NCBI GenBank assembly: GCA_001949185.1
Contig: BDGG01000010.1
Location: 332,771 to 396,770, forward strand
Direction: 5' to 3'
DNA length: 64,000 bases
Origin: Ramazzottius varieornatus
Lineage: Eukaryota; Tardigrada; Eutardigrada; Parachela; Ramazzottiidae
In this document: positions 1 to 12,127 of the stretch, in pieces
How the letters are laid out: the number at the start of each line of letters is the position of its first letter
How positions within the stretch are numbered: position 1 is the stretch's first letter
Made by a program: the position numbers and the translations under genes
Notes under the pieces: generated by a model
Told to the model about the DNA's origin: nothing
Database searches by the model: none
What the model saw: only the letters and a program-made list of their open reading frames with translations

Positions 1-1418
1 TGTATCTCGTACGAGTCCGGAAGACACATTTCCGATCGATGATTTGATCCTGATTAGTTAGCCATTAAGTCTGGTGCGAGTTTCCGATCGATAGTGACAT
101 GAAACAGTGCTCGCAACGAGACGCGAACGTGTAGCGCGAGCTGTACGATATGAAGTATACCTGCAAGGAAGTAATTTCGTGTTCCTCTTATGACACATTA
201 TCCGCAAGGAAGACCCTGTATTTTGAGATATGGGAATGGGGGAACCCCATTGCAATTTGGTTCAAGCATTGCGTTTAGAGAGTTCTAATCTTCAGACGCA
301 CGAGAAGCAAAGTTGTCGCGAATATGTACGCAACAACATTTATCGGATCAATGCTGGAAAATCTTCAACGTCAACGACAAAGCAGTCGGAACCCGTGCAT
401 GCCCGATCATGCAATTTCCCATGGATCATGATGGTCGAGCAGGCGACGTCAGCAGCTTTATTCACTCTGGCGCATACCCCTTCCTCCGCTCTCAAAGAAT
501 CTTTGGACAGAGCCTGCCGGCAGCATGCTGTTCATGAACGATCGTCGCTCACAGAGAGACTCCCCTGTAGCATGTTTATGAGCCTGTCGAGTTCGATCTG
601 CATATACAGATGGACCTATCGCGAGCTCCGCGTACAGTATTTGACATTTAAAATGGGATTTGCTTGTTTAAGCACCTACTACTGGCTCTCAACGTCAGTC
701 ACGTCATGTCAAGACCAACGTTATACTTGTTCCTGCCTATAACCGTACGCACAACCTCCCATCGCCGGATCCCAGTTTCCTTTTCGCCACTCCTTCAATT
801 CGCGCATATTCATGCATATAAGTGCCTTCAATTGTCCGTGAGCCTCTCAACGCTTCCTCCAGGCGCAGAATCACGCACCTGTGTTGTATCAAAGAGACTT
901 ATTGTATGCTATCAACGTTAAAAGCTAAACAGGTGTGAAGGAAATGACTGGCTGTTTATTTACACCTCTCTTTCCGATCCGCTAATCTGGAACCCTTCAA
1001 ACCGACACTCCGAATAGTGGCCGAATCCAGCGAGCTGGAATCCTGCCATACTGGTATACACACCAACGTCACCAAGTCATCAATCTTCTCTTGCCTGCAA
1101 GATGTTATATCCTTTATATACCACACATGTTTTGACTGGTATTGGTATCTCTTTGCTTGTTCGACCAAAGTTGTTGAGTTAAATGTCGGAGTACTCGCCT
1201 TCGGGCTCAATAAACGATACGAGGAAGTCGAAGCTCGATACACGTTTCATTCCCGTTTGTCTGTCCCACTACAACTTCAAAGTAAGAAAACTTTCGAATT
1301 GGGATTCTGTTTTTTTGACGAAATGAAATCCGTTCACTGTCTTCCTTGTTCCGTAAAATTGTTATTCCATGTACTTCATGTATTACACTCTGTGGAAATG
1401 TTTTCGATGTAATTGCAG
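1..1418. other. 5' flank with no supported gene
   Basis: No exon can be supported here. Open frames up to about 170 codons occur at 230-742 (+) and 1017-1412 (+), but they lack recognisable motifs. The only useful signal is an acceptor (attgcag) at 1412-1418 feeding the first exon of the downstream membrane protein. Upstream exons of that gene, coding or untranslated, could therefore lie here or to the left of the window. Confidence 0.4.
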
Positions 1419-1420
1419 GT

Positions 1421-4400
1421 ATGGGAGAGGATGATGATCTCTTGACGCTGGCAGTCATAGGTGGTGGTATCCTGCTGGGATTACTGGTACGTGCATAAAG
1501 GTTGCTTTTGTCGACAAAGTGACTGCTGTCAGAAATTAAGCCGGAGCGTGCCGATGTCAATGCCGCATCTGTAATCTTCACACATAACGCTCCCGTGCGT
1601 GTGTTGTGTAACCCACATCATTACTTGACGTCACAGAAGGCTGTAATAACAACGTTTTCACAATCCATAACGTTCAACTGCCTAAAACTCTGTACGCATA
1701 GATTCTTTTTCAACTTTTAACCTTCCGAGGTCTACGTAGGCGGTTCAAAAATGGACCAAGGGGCGCTTTTCGGTTTCGGATCGTAGAAAACAATGTACTT
1801 TGCGAGGAACCGGTTCTTGAGGGTTGTTTTTTTCGCAGGTCATCTTTCTGATATGCGTCTTTTGTTCTTACTTCAACCACCAGTACGACCGGTTACAGCG
1901 CGAGAAACGCCGAAACTCGCTACAGGCCGTCGTTATCCAGTCGACTTCCAGCGCCGCTGGTCACCATTCCCCGCATTCGCTTTCCAGTCAGAAAGTTTCT
2001 TCCAAGCCATTGGCGCATTATTCACCCCTTGTACCGGACAACACAGTCTCGGTGGGGCGCGCCAAGACCGAGCCATCACTCCACACGCTGACGTACGCCA
2101 AGCCTGACCCACACTGCCGAAGGTGCGCTTCGGATGGTCGCTCACTGGCAGTGACGTCATTGACTAATGTACCGAATAGCAATAACGGTTCCAACAGGAG
2201 CGCAGCGACAATGACTTCGGTGCTGAAGCATGCTTGTGCATGTACGCTGTTGATGAGCAGTTCGCCGTCGGAACGGTCCATCCCGACCGAGGAGATTCTG
2301 CAGCTGGCTACTTCGACGGAAGCTATCAATGCCATGGCCAACGCGAGAACCAGGAGCCAGAAGGCAAGGACGGCCTTTTTGTCGCCAATTTTGGTACATG
2401 ACACTGACCCGCTGATCGTTGTGTCGGACTCTCCGTCAACCAACTCGGACATGGTGTATACTGGACAGCCGACTGTCACGAAAACAGTGGTGCAAATTAA
2501 TGAGTGTTTCGACCAATCGACCAGCTCGTGTCTAACTTCGCCAGGAGAGGGAAACTTTAACGTCAATCATCACAGCGTTGTGCCAGTCCAGAGGTAAGGA
2601 CGTACAGAGGCTGCCATAGGTTTTGGATACGAACCATGCATGCTGATGGAATACGGCACATTTTTCTTCTTTCACGAAATTCTCGTTCTTATTAAGGTCC
2701 GCATCCCCGCATTCGAATATGCATTACCAGTCAGTAACGCAGACCAGCAGTACTTGCACAACACCGGTCAACCCACATCCCGAGGAAGGACCTCTCCTTT
2801 ATTCGCGCAAAACCCCCCATCCCATTCTCCATCCGCATTTCCACACACAATCCGCAGATGAAGATCCGGCCGACGAACAAGCTCAGGCTATACCGAGTCT
2901 GCTCGTCGACTCGAGCCTCGGTATTGCCCAAGAGGAATCCGAGACTGCCGGCGGAAACCTGGAGGTTCCGGATGAGTCGCCGTCACCGTCACCCATCAGT
3001 GATCTCATGATGGACGACGATGATGATGAGGAGGATACTTCCGATCCTTGCAAGGCTTTGTGGGATCTCCGCTCCGTGTTGGAGCAGAAAACGGTGGCGA
3101 CTGTCCCACAGCGCACTCTGATACGCCTGATCAATGCAGAGTCCGATAATGAGACGGATGCCGCCATGCAGCCAAGCGTGGAGGCCGCGATGACGTCAAA
3201 GAATAACCAACTAACACCTGCAAGCCTGTTGACTTCCTTGACTTCCTTTGAGTCCAACACGCCTTCCGAAGAGGTACAAGAACCAAATTAAAAATCCTTA
3301 GACTTCCACCGGAATTTTCTTTTTGACGTTTAAACTTGCTCGAATCGTAGCAGCAGAGTCCTTTTGTTGAAATATGACGACTGAGGTCTGAGGTGCTGTT
3401 AAAGTAGAGCCCAAAAAAAATTATCTCCAACAGGACCGATGGTGACTAGATTCGGTGATGTCAGCGTATCCACTTAGCATGTTTTTATGGTATTCACCTT
3501 CTGCCATTTTGTACCATTTTACTACGACTTACAACTAATGGCGCATCTATTGGTTTGCAGTCTTTCGATACGGGTAACTGCGCGAAGGCACTGGAAGCCA
3601 TCTTTGACGAGCCCAGCGACCTTCCGGTTCTCGCTGCCACCCATTCAACTCACTCCGAAACCAGCCACGGCTCAACCTCGTCTTCCGCTCCCATGAGTAC
3701 CATGATCATTTCCACCACCCAGCAGGTTATCGCACAAAGCAGTGCTACTCATCTGACACCTCCTGCCAGTCATCGGCAACAACGGAAGGGCACGCCACCC
3801 AAGTTGACATCACAGCAAAAGCGTCAGAGCTTCAAGAAAGCTCACCGTGCGGCAGCTGGGCCTTCCACGAAGGCAGCTGTTGCATCCGCTGTTCCGCTTC
3901 CTCCTGTTCCTGTGATGGTATTACCTGTGGAAGTGACGCACTTACAAGAAAAGATTATGACGATGACGGAGATGGAGCGACCTATCTCGCCCAACCGCCT
4001 GGCACAGATGAAGCACGATAGTGGATACAAGTCCCAGTCTTTTGACACAGGTAGCAGCCACGCTGTCACGCCATCCATGCAAGCTCTGGCCATGCATTCC
4101 TACAAGAGTGTACCGTCGTTGCCCAGTCACCTGGCTGGCCTACGTGACGCTCTCGCATATGATATCAACAGGTAAGTTTACGAAAAATGTGCGGTAGTGT
4201 TAATAGAATGCTCAGATGGAATGCGCTGTGGAGAACTTCACCAACAGCTTGATACTTCAAAGAAACAAGTTTGGGTTATTGCAGCATGACAAGACGTTAA
4301 AAGTATAACCATCGTTGTTCGGACTGTTTTAGAATCGAAATAGCCAACATTGGACTGGATGTACCAGCTTGTGCCTTATCAGTATCGTCGGTCACTTCCT

Positions 4401-5366
4401 CCATGTCCGATATGGATGTTGACGAACTGCTTGCCGGCAGTTCGGCTTTCCCCTCCCTGACGTCTTCCATGGAAGTCGACCCACCGATCTCGATGCACCC
4501 TCCAAGTCATAAGCATATTTATGCTGGCCACGTTCCCCGCGTACCTATGGTTCAAACGCAACCTGCCACGCCGACCTCGCCACAACGCGACTGGACCATC
4601 GACGAGAAGTCCGACCGGCTCTTCCGTGAGTTCACACGTCCGGATGGAACCGTATCGAAACGGGTACCCATCAGTACAGCAACGGCAAACTCACTCCTAG
4701 GTACGACGTGTCATTCTAATCAAAGACTGCAGTCCAGTTAAAATCTGGCTCTGTTTAAAATCAGTAACAGCGATAAAAAAGCACGAGCCACTTGGAAATA
4801 TGGCGCCATTGGGAAACACTTGTACAGAAAAGTCGAAGCTCCAATATTCATGTCGCAGCCTCGACCTTCGCAATGTGAATGCATTACAGGCCGTGTCGGG
4901 TTGTGATTAAGTGAGTGGGTGTAATTTTTCAGGTACTTCGTCAAATACTGGTCGCGCCCGTCGAGCCATCCTGCCCAAGCGGAAGTCATACTCTCCTTCA
5001 TCATCACACGGTGGTACGCCGGCGCAAGCGAGTATCGAAGAGACCGAAGAGGAACAAGAAAACGCTGTTGTTAGTAGTTCTCCAAGTTCGCTGTCGACAG
5101 TCAAGTCCGTCTCTGCGGACCTATCCATAGACGCGCCCTCAATGGTAGGAGAAAGCGAAAGGACAGAATCAAAATCAGTCGAAGCAGACCCCAGTGCGAG
5201 GGTGGAAGAAACCAAGAACCACGTAGCAGTTCCGCAACAACCTGAAGTCTTTGTCTGCTCTACGACCGAACAATTTCTCACCCATTTGGACTTGAGAGCT
5301 CGGTCTCCGCAGCTGCGGCATGTTCCCATCATAAAGTTGCCGGACCAAGAAGGCGACGAAGTTTAG
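1421..5366 (+). CDS. Unrecognised single-pass membrane protein with long acidic/Ser-rich tail
   Basis: Six exons join in phase: 1421-1486, 1839-2593, 2697-3273, 3561-4171, 4333-4700, 4933-5366 (936 aa from the ATG used). The first ATG lies two bases after an acceptor, so an upstream exon may add an extracellular or 5' untranslated part. Residues about 7-32 form one hydrophobic helix (LAVIGGGILLGLLVIFLICV) followed by a basic stop-transfer region (QREKRR), implying a cytoplasmic tail of about 900 residues. The tail is rich in Ser, Thr, Pro and Asp/Glu, with an acidic run (MDDDDDEED) and the motif DSGYKS in exon 4, which fits the DSGxxS beta-TrCP degron. SFDTG occurs at the start of exon 4 and again just after DSGYKS. 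I recognise no enzyme or binding domain; it could be a receptor tail or a lineage-specific scaffold. Exon structure is well supported, function unknown. Confidence 0.75.
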
Positions 5367-5546
5367 ATTTTATCAAATGTTTTATCTAGTTTCGATGGTT
5401 CCTCTTCTCGGAAACAGCTGAAATTTGCTCATTACAAGTGGTAGACCCGTTCAGAACCTAGCGAAATCGCTAGATCTCAGTAAACCAAGTAACAAATAGC
5501 TGTAACAGATACAGACGGCGATTGCCTGCGTAAAGAAATAGCGTGC

Positions 5547-6640
5547 CTACGACCGAAAATCAAGCAAAAGTGATTCAAGCGTCTCACGATCAGGCTCAAC
5601 TTTCATCTTGTGTCCATCCAGATTAGGGATAGAGGTGTCGTTCACCAACCACTCTGCGGACAGCGCCTCCCTGCAAAGTGCAAGTAATACAATGGTTCAC
5701 GTAAGAAAATTATAGGGGAGCACGAAGCATCTGCAAACGGACCTTCTAGCAATCTTGTAAAGTTCGATTTCCTGGAAATACTCAATGTTCAGTTCCGACC
5801 GTTGCAAAACTGTTTCCCAGCAGCTTTTAGTCGAGGATTTCCAGGCCAGGTTGGTCTAGAGAATACATAGGGCACTTGTCGATACAGCGTAAAACCGCTT
5901 CCTCGACTTCCCCATCATCCAGCGAACGAGCCTGAGAAGCGATAACAAGATCGACCTGACGTTTGGGGGAGAGTCTCCACTAATCCAGGAAGTCGTGCGA
6001 GTGCTGAATTCAGCTTTATACCTGAGTCCATACAGTGTACACCAGTGCATTTTTCTGGTCCAGTACCTCATGACTGCCGTTTGGCATTCCACTGGTAGCT
6101 CCAAGACGCCATACTTCATAGCACACTCAAGAAGGTTCATGAGGATAGGACCGCTATTATCAAGCCGGGTAACTTCATCTGCCAGTCGATCCGTGTACAG
6201 TATTAGTTAACCATAGCTTGAAGCACCTCCTTGAAGTAGTTCGGGACAGCCATTTTCTTCAACGTTGGATCAGCCATCGGCCCGTAATACATGGCCTTAA
6301 AGACTTCGCTACCGACGGCGAGGAAGATCCTAAAGACAAGGGTATTTTTCTGAAGGTTGGTGTAGCGAGCAACGGGGTGGCTGTTCGATCGTCATCGACC
6401 TCGGTCGTTTTCGTACACAAATTCGATTTTAGTGATCAGTTCCTAGCTACCACGACCAGTCATCAGTGCTCAGATTTCGCTGCTTTCCTGCGCAGCCTAC
6501 TTACTTGTGTGCCCAGGCGTTTTCCACGATGCTATCCCCCTCGAACTCGAAAACGATCTCCGCAAAGACAAAGAAGTTGTCCAGCAATTATTCGACCCAA
6601 TCCTGCAGTCTCGTCGCCTCTCCCTGCCATCCCCAATCGC
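5547..6640 (-). pseudogene. Decayed BTB-BACK domain gene
   Basis: Minus-strand pieces in several frames follow the order of a BTB-BACK protein of the BTBD type. A segment ending in ...ENAWAHK has a perfect donor at 6505/6504. After the acceptor at 6329 comes IFLAVGSEVFKAMYYG, the BTB helix signature. Next are the BTB helices around LLECAMKYGVLELP, a BACK-like part (NALVYTVWTQ, intron, ARSLDDGEVEEAVLRCIDK), VLQRSELNI, and a last exon ending LLLDFRS at TAG 5547-5549. Between these parts the frame breaks three times: after AMVN near 6212 with a TAA, near QTAVM at about 6075, and near CPMYSL at about 5865. There is also an in-frame TAA just before LLDN near 6590. Introns are kept, so it is not a retrocopy. 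It is probably a duplicated or unitary pseudogene; a badly assembled live gene is less likely because the breaks are not in homopolymers. The 5' limit is approximate. Confidence 0.6.
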
Positions 6641-7464
6641 ACTACTTCCTTTCGAGCTGCTTCTCAAGGCCGAGCTCGGAGGGTGGGGATGGCACGCGAA
6701 AGGCTGATTCTGTCCAGTTGTAAAGAAATCTTGGAGAAAAGTGGTTTCCAGATGAGCTGCAAGCCCGTAACCTTACGAGCAAACAAATCAAACAGGATCT
6801 GCCGGAGAACGGAGGTAAATTAATTTGGCGAAAGTCCGCCAACCTTTCAGCCCGGCCCGTCGGAATTGGTCTCAACCCGTCACCCGGTCCGCAGTTCGGG
6901 CCAACGTCAATCAAGCTTCACATCAATCAGCCATTAGTACGCCTCATGCAGTGTTCGACAAAATTAACCGTTAAAGATGGGCGTAACACACCAGCCAAGC
7001 TTACTTACAACTCAGCCAATGAAAATTAGATTTTGCTGCATGCGCAAATCTCATTGGCTTTTTTTGACGGTTTACTTTGTCGTACACTGTGTCCACTGAT
7101 GTTGATAATTCACAAATGACATATTGTGACTTCTCAACAGTTTCAAATTATTTCTGCTCAGTTGGTCTGGTATCTCTTGCCCATGCAGCCCGAGTGTGTC
7201 GATCTCTCTTCTCAGGCCGAGATGAGACGTGTGGACAATCATCGAATCTGGATTTCAAGATTTGTCTCATGAATGGACCTGCTGGACTGAGTACCTACCA
7301 GTTCCCTGTCAGTACCGATTTCATACCCTTATCAAGTAGCGCATGATCATATGCAACATTATGCTCTTGTGTTAGCATTTCTAAGTTGTCATGCGCCATC
7401 GATGGTAGATAGAAATGTATTCCAAAACAGATTTTGTTTAGTCGCAGATGGCTCTGTGTCGTCC
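6641..7464. other. Intergenic, 5' flank of EXTL3-like gene
   Basis: No coding region is supported. The decayed BTB gene and the EXTL3-like gene are divergent across this stretch, so it should contain the EXTL3 promoter. The bases just before the EXTL3 ATG (tttgtttagtcgcag) resemble an acceptor, suggesting a 5' untranslated exon upstream. Confidence 0.4.
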
Positions 7465-10400
7465 ATGGATGCTGGCCTGCTACCACCGACAATCCGCCAG
7501 CGAGTAATGAAAATCATTAAGAGTGATCGCCTCACCATGCATCTGACCAGAGGCGAAAAGATCATGGGGGGACTCTTGCTCGTGGTCTTGCTGACCGTCT
7601 TTCTAGTCTACTACTATGCTCCTTCCGAGTCATCTCCCCACCGCACATCCACACCATCCGACCCTGTCGAAGACGCACTCTCCAGAACAGACTGCTTGAA
7701 CGCCCTGGAGCACAACCACGAGCTCCTCACCATCAAGAAATCCGTCTTGAAACAGCTCGCGACACTGGAATGCAAAGTGGCAGCGGCGTCCCGTAACGCC
7801 ACAGAGCTGGTTATGAAGGCTGAAGAATGGGCAGTTAGGATCAACAAACTGACGGCGAAAGCAGAGTTCTTGAGGAGCTCCATTATACATTTGGAGCTGG
7901 CGCAGACGGAGTTGAAGACGAAACAGTCGCCCAAGGTGCTGAAACCGCTGCGGTTGGAGGTGGATGAAAGTGGTTGGGTGGAACTTCCGGTGCCGTCAAA
8001 GGAACAGAGCGAAGTCTGTACGATGGAACGATGCTTTGACTATTCGAGATGCCCCTTGAATTCGGAGTTTAAGGTCTATGTAGACTCGACGGTGAGATGT
8101 AGGGATGGAGCGGCAGTCCTGGTGGAAGCGTTGAAGGCATCGCGTTATGCCGTGGAGGACTTCAGGCAAGCCTGCATGAATATTGTACCGGTTTGTCATA
8201 AGGTACTGTGCAATTTTCTTGTCCGCTACTGTACGCACAGTGTTTGAAAATATGAGAGTTATACAGTCTTCCAAAGGAAGATGAAAAACTCTGTAGACAT
8301 GGCGTAAATTTTCGGGATTCTGTAGGGAGATGTGGAAAATTTGTCGTCGTTGGAGCATTGGAAAGGCGACGGACGGAACCATGTCATTCTCAACGCCGCA
8401 TCGGACAGAAATACCTCTAATGCTGTTCTCGGAAGAGCCTTGGTCGTCAGTGACACTTTCGGCGTATTCCGTCATGCCTTCGATATGGTTATTCCAGACG
8501 TGGCAAATTTATGGCCCACATCTTCCGGCAAGGACAAAATGTTACCTATGCTGGTACATAAACTGGCTAAATATTCATAAGCCTGTAGTTACATATGTAT
8601 ATACTCTCATGAATACAGTTTGGCGGATGTATATTTCAGGCGCCGGCTCGGAGGAAGCTTTTGCTGTACTTTGAAGGAAGACCTCCTAAAAACACCTACA
8701 AAGAGGGTCCGTTCTTCAAGGCACTTCAAGCTTTAATATCAGAAACTTCCGATATCAGCCCAATGGACATTACGTTGTCGTGCACCCAAAATAACCTCGA
8801 AAATTCCTACTCATGTGACAGCTATTCTTGGTGTCTGTGTTCTTCGTCCGATGGCCTCGCTCAGAAACTGGAAATGTCCACGTACGCATTGATCATATGG
8901 AATGACAACGTGACCGACGTCACCGCGCTGTACCGGGTCTTGATGGGCCTGAAGTATGGTGCGGTCCCCGTGGTGCTGGGTGCGCCGACCTTTCCTCTGG
9001 AGTTTGTGGACTGGAGCAGAATGACCATACAGTTACCGAAAGCCAGGATAAGCGAAGTGTATGGCGTGATCAGAGCTATTCGTGATGAGGACTTGCTGCA
9101 ATACCGAAGACAGGGTCGCGGCGTATGGGAAACCTACTTCGGTACGTGAGTTTCGAATTCAAAGTCGAAACAAAAAGACGCATCCATTCCCGTCATCTGA
9201 AGCTATTTAGTCTCACCATTCTATCTTTTTTGCGAAAGCGCTGACGATAATTCCAACTGGAATTTGCTGTCTGATTTCTACGTTACTTTTCAGATAATTC
9301 AGATGTTGTTGTTTCTACTGTGCAGTTTAGTGTATATACTAAATCGCTTGTCCATAATTTTGCTTTTTCCTTTTCAAGCTTCACCGGAAGTGTTTGGTGA
9401 TGCGCTGCTGGACACCCTCCGAACTCGGCTGAACATTCCGGCGATGGCAGTTGCGAGTGCGCCATTCGTTTCCCTCTTCGCCGGTATGGAAGACGAAGTC
9501 GTGTGGCACGATGTACCGAAGAGCGAAGTGGAGTTTGAGAATGTGGGACCGGTGGAAGGACCTTACCCGTCAGACACTTTCCAGCGGAACTTCTCGACCA
9601 CTACCCTGGATAGATATTCCGAGTGGAATGTGCAGATGGAGGCTGGAGCCTTGTACCCGGTTTCGCCGTTCTTGCCGGATATGCCAAGTGATGCCAAGTT
9701 CCGAGGATCCGAGTTCGGGTTCCGACCTATTGGTGGTGGTGCCGGTGGATCGGGGAAAGAGTTCAGCGAAGCGCTGGGTGGAAACTATCCACGAGAACAG
9801 TTTACAGGTTGGCACGTGAAACACGTTATCCGTACGAGTAATGATCATTTTACGATGAAATAAAGATTTTTCATCCATTCGTAGAGAGTTATTGTTCACA
9901 GTAGTGAGAATGAGTACCATTGTACAGTTGATCAATCAACGATATTTCGACAAAAAATTTCTTTGCTACTCCACAACAGATAAAGAGGATTCCAATTGGT
10001 ACAGCAAACTTTCTAGAAGTTTGTTCTCTTTGATATAATAAGCTTCTGGAAGCCAGATTGCACTCGATATTTTTCTACAGTTATTAGCATAACTTCAGTA
10101 CTTTCATCTTGTTGCAGCTGTGATACTGACGTACGAGCGAGAAGCCGTCCTTTCCAAGAGCCTGGCTCGCCTTAACAACTTGCCTTACTTGAACAAAGTC
10201 GTTGTGATATGGAACAGTCCAGAAAAGCCCTCCGAGTTGCTAACTCTGCCAAAGCTTCACGTGCCTACTGTGGTACGCACTAAGCTCCAACCGTCACTTC
10301 CCCATACTGTGTTCTTCCATTAAAATTGACTGAATCGCTTTTGCAGATACATAAAGCAGAACGCAATAGTCTGAACAATCGCTTCCTTCCACTGGACGTC

Positions 10401-11220
10401 ATCGAGACGGAAGCTGTCCTCTCCCTCGACGACGACGTCTTTCTTCGCCACGACGAGATCGTTTTCGGTTTCCGAGTCTGGAGAGAGAACCGCGAACGCA
10501 TCGTGGGTTTCCCAACTCGATACAACGCGTGGGACAGCGAACACAGGTCGTGGTTGTACAACTCCAACCACACGTGTGAATATTCGATGATACTCACCGG
10601 CGCGTCTTTTTTCCATAAGGTAGGAAAGTAAGTCACTCTCATCCTGATGATTCGATAATTAGGACGTGAGGAAATAAGCTATACCAGATTGATCTCTCAA
10701 GTGGCGCACCTATCTGTCCAATAATAATGGAAGCGTGCGCCACCTGAGATGGCTGTTTGGTTCCTCGTCTCAATTCTGATTTTATATTTTTGTTTTCAGT
10801 ATTATACGTACATCTATACGAACAAAATGCAGCCCAGTATTCGAGCCAAAGTGGACGAGTTTATGAACTGCGAAGATATTGCCATGAACTTCCTCGTAGC
10901 GCACCTGACCAAGAAGCCGCCTATCAAGGTGATACCCACAACGTATTTTCCACATGAAAATACTGTAGAAAAAAACCCGGATAAAGGAAACACTTTCATC
11001 GATTTTCCAGGTTACGTCAAGGTGGACGTTTCAGTGCGCCGATTGCCCAGTGAGTTTGTGGGAGGACGAGTCGCATTTCACGGAGCGGCATCAGTGTATG
11101 CAGTTTTTCGAGAAAGTGTATGGATATATGCCCTTGCTCAATTCGCAGTTTCGTGCAGACTCTGTGCTTTTCAAAACTCGTATACCCATGGACAAGCAAA
11201 AATGCTTCAAACTGATTTGA
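7465..11220 (+). CDS. EXTL3: Exostosin-like 3 (EXTL3/rib-2 type) glycosyltransferase
   Basis: Golgi type II glycosyltransferase of heparan sulfate biosynthesis; EXTL3 family members add GlcNAc to the linkage region. Eight exons in phase: 7465-8202, 8326-8553, 8640-9141, 9379-9807, 10118-10272, 10347-10619, 10800-10928, 11011-11220, giving 887 aa (human EXTL3 is 919). The ATG at 7465 gives a short basic N-terminus and a membrane anchor at about residues 32-48 ([18 protein letters not shown]), then a Leu-rich stalk and the exostosin region starting CFDYSRCPL. The GT64 domain begins at [11 protein letters not shown]. It contains NSLNNRFLP, the DDD metal/UDP-sugar motif at residues 712-714, and [15 protein letters not shown]. 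The last exon keeps the Cys/His-containing tail and ends CFKLI, very close to the family end. An in-frame ATG at 7351 would add 38 residues but lies before an acceptor-like site. One copy of the dyad repeat sits in intron 6. All motifs are intact. Confidence 0.95.
10696..10748. repeat. Dyad-symmetric intronic repeat unit
   Basis: A roughly 50-bp palindromic unit in an EXTL3 intron: left arm ctcaagtggcgcac, right arm gtgcgccacctgag, with a non-symmetric centre of about 25 bp. It belongs to the dispersed family described at 52103 and 53585. Confidence 0.7.
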
Positions 11221-12127
11221 TTATGCCTTTGATCTCGTGGTGTCTATGCTACCCTATATTCTTTTGGCTTTTGTCTTACGTTTTAACATGAAGCTGTTGG
11301 AGTTTTACTGTAGCTTTCGTTTCGTGCATATGTTTTATTTTGTGTTAGAAGTTTCCTTGTCTTTCATGAAAAGACATGTTTTTACCTCTACGGACGGAGC
11401 AATACTTTCCTTGTTCGTCATCTGCGCTTTAAGTTTACTGCTCGATTGCTACTGTACATTCTCATCTGTTTCGTGGAAATGGAAGGATGTGCTCATATGC
11501 GTTTGACGCAGTAGACAGTAAACTCCTATCCCTTTTTAAGCCCATGCGGAAAGCGGAAAGGAGGAGAGCTGGGAGGCATGAGGTGAATGACGTCATGGCA
11601 TTTTAGTCGTTTACGACTTGCTTGATAAACTCACTTGATTCACGACTAGAAAATGAGTCAAGCACCATTGATCTCCTGAGTTCCACCAGGGAAATCCTGA
11701 CGTTCATTCTCCCGAATCTTGTTGAGTTCGAACTGCAGATGAGAACTTTATGTGTCTGAAACTCTGAGCATCGCCCGTCGTACCCAACTATTATATAAAA
11801 TTAAATCCTCCTCGGGAACTCATACTATAGTACCAAAGTTGGATATATCGCAGCGACTCGCGCACGATTGGATTCCATCACTGCGAATCTTGGTAAGCTC
11901 TTCCTTCCGAACTCAAATTTTCAGTGTTATGCTAGGATTTCGTGTGTGAATGACAAAGACAGTTGCGGGCTGTGTGCTTCCTCACCGTGCGTTAAGCACG
12001 AAAGATGTCAGCGCTAGCGGAAATGCTACTATCCAAGTCAAGTGTCGCATCGCTCTGCTCACTTTCGTATATTTTTTGCAGGGATCTTGGGCCATATTTG
12101 TTTTTCTTGACGGCCCGTCTTACCCCA
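11221..12127. other. Intergenic between EXTL3-like and DESI2-like genes
   Basis: This holds the EXTL3 3' region and the DESI2 5' region. An acceptor (tttttttgcag class) ending at 12082 precedes the DESI2 start by 45 bp, so a 5' untranslated exon probably lies upstream. No other coding exon is supported. Confidence 0.4.

Noticed and set aside
230-742. 170-codon plus-strand open frame near the left edge
   Set aside because: No domain, no signal sequence and no splice-linked partner; composition does not look coding.
6218-6823. 201-codon plus-strand open frame
   Set aside because: It is antisense to the decayed BTB-BACK gene, whose minus-strand blocks match a known fold.
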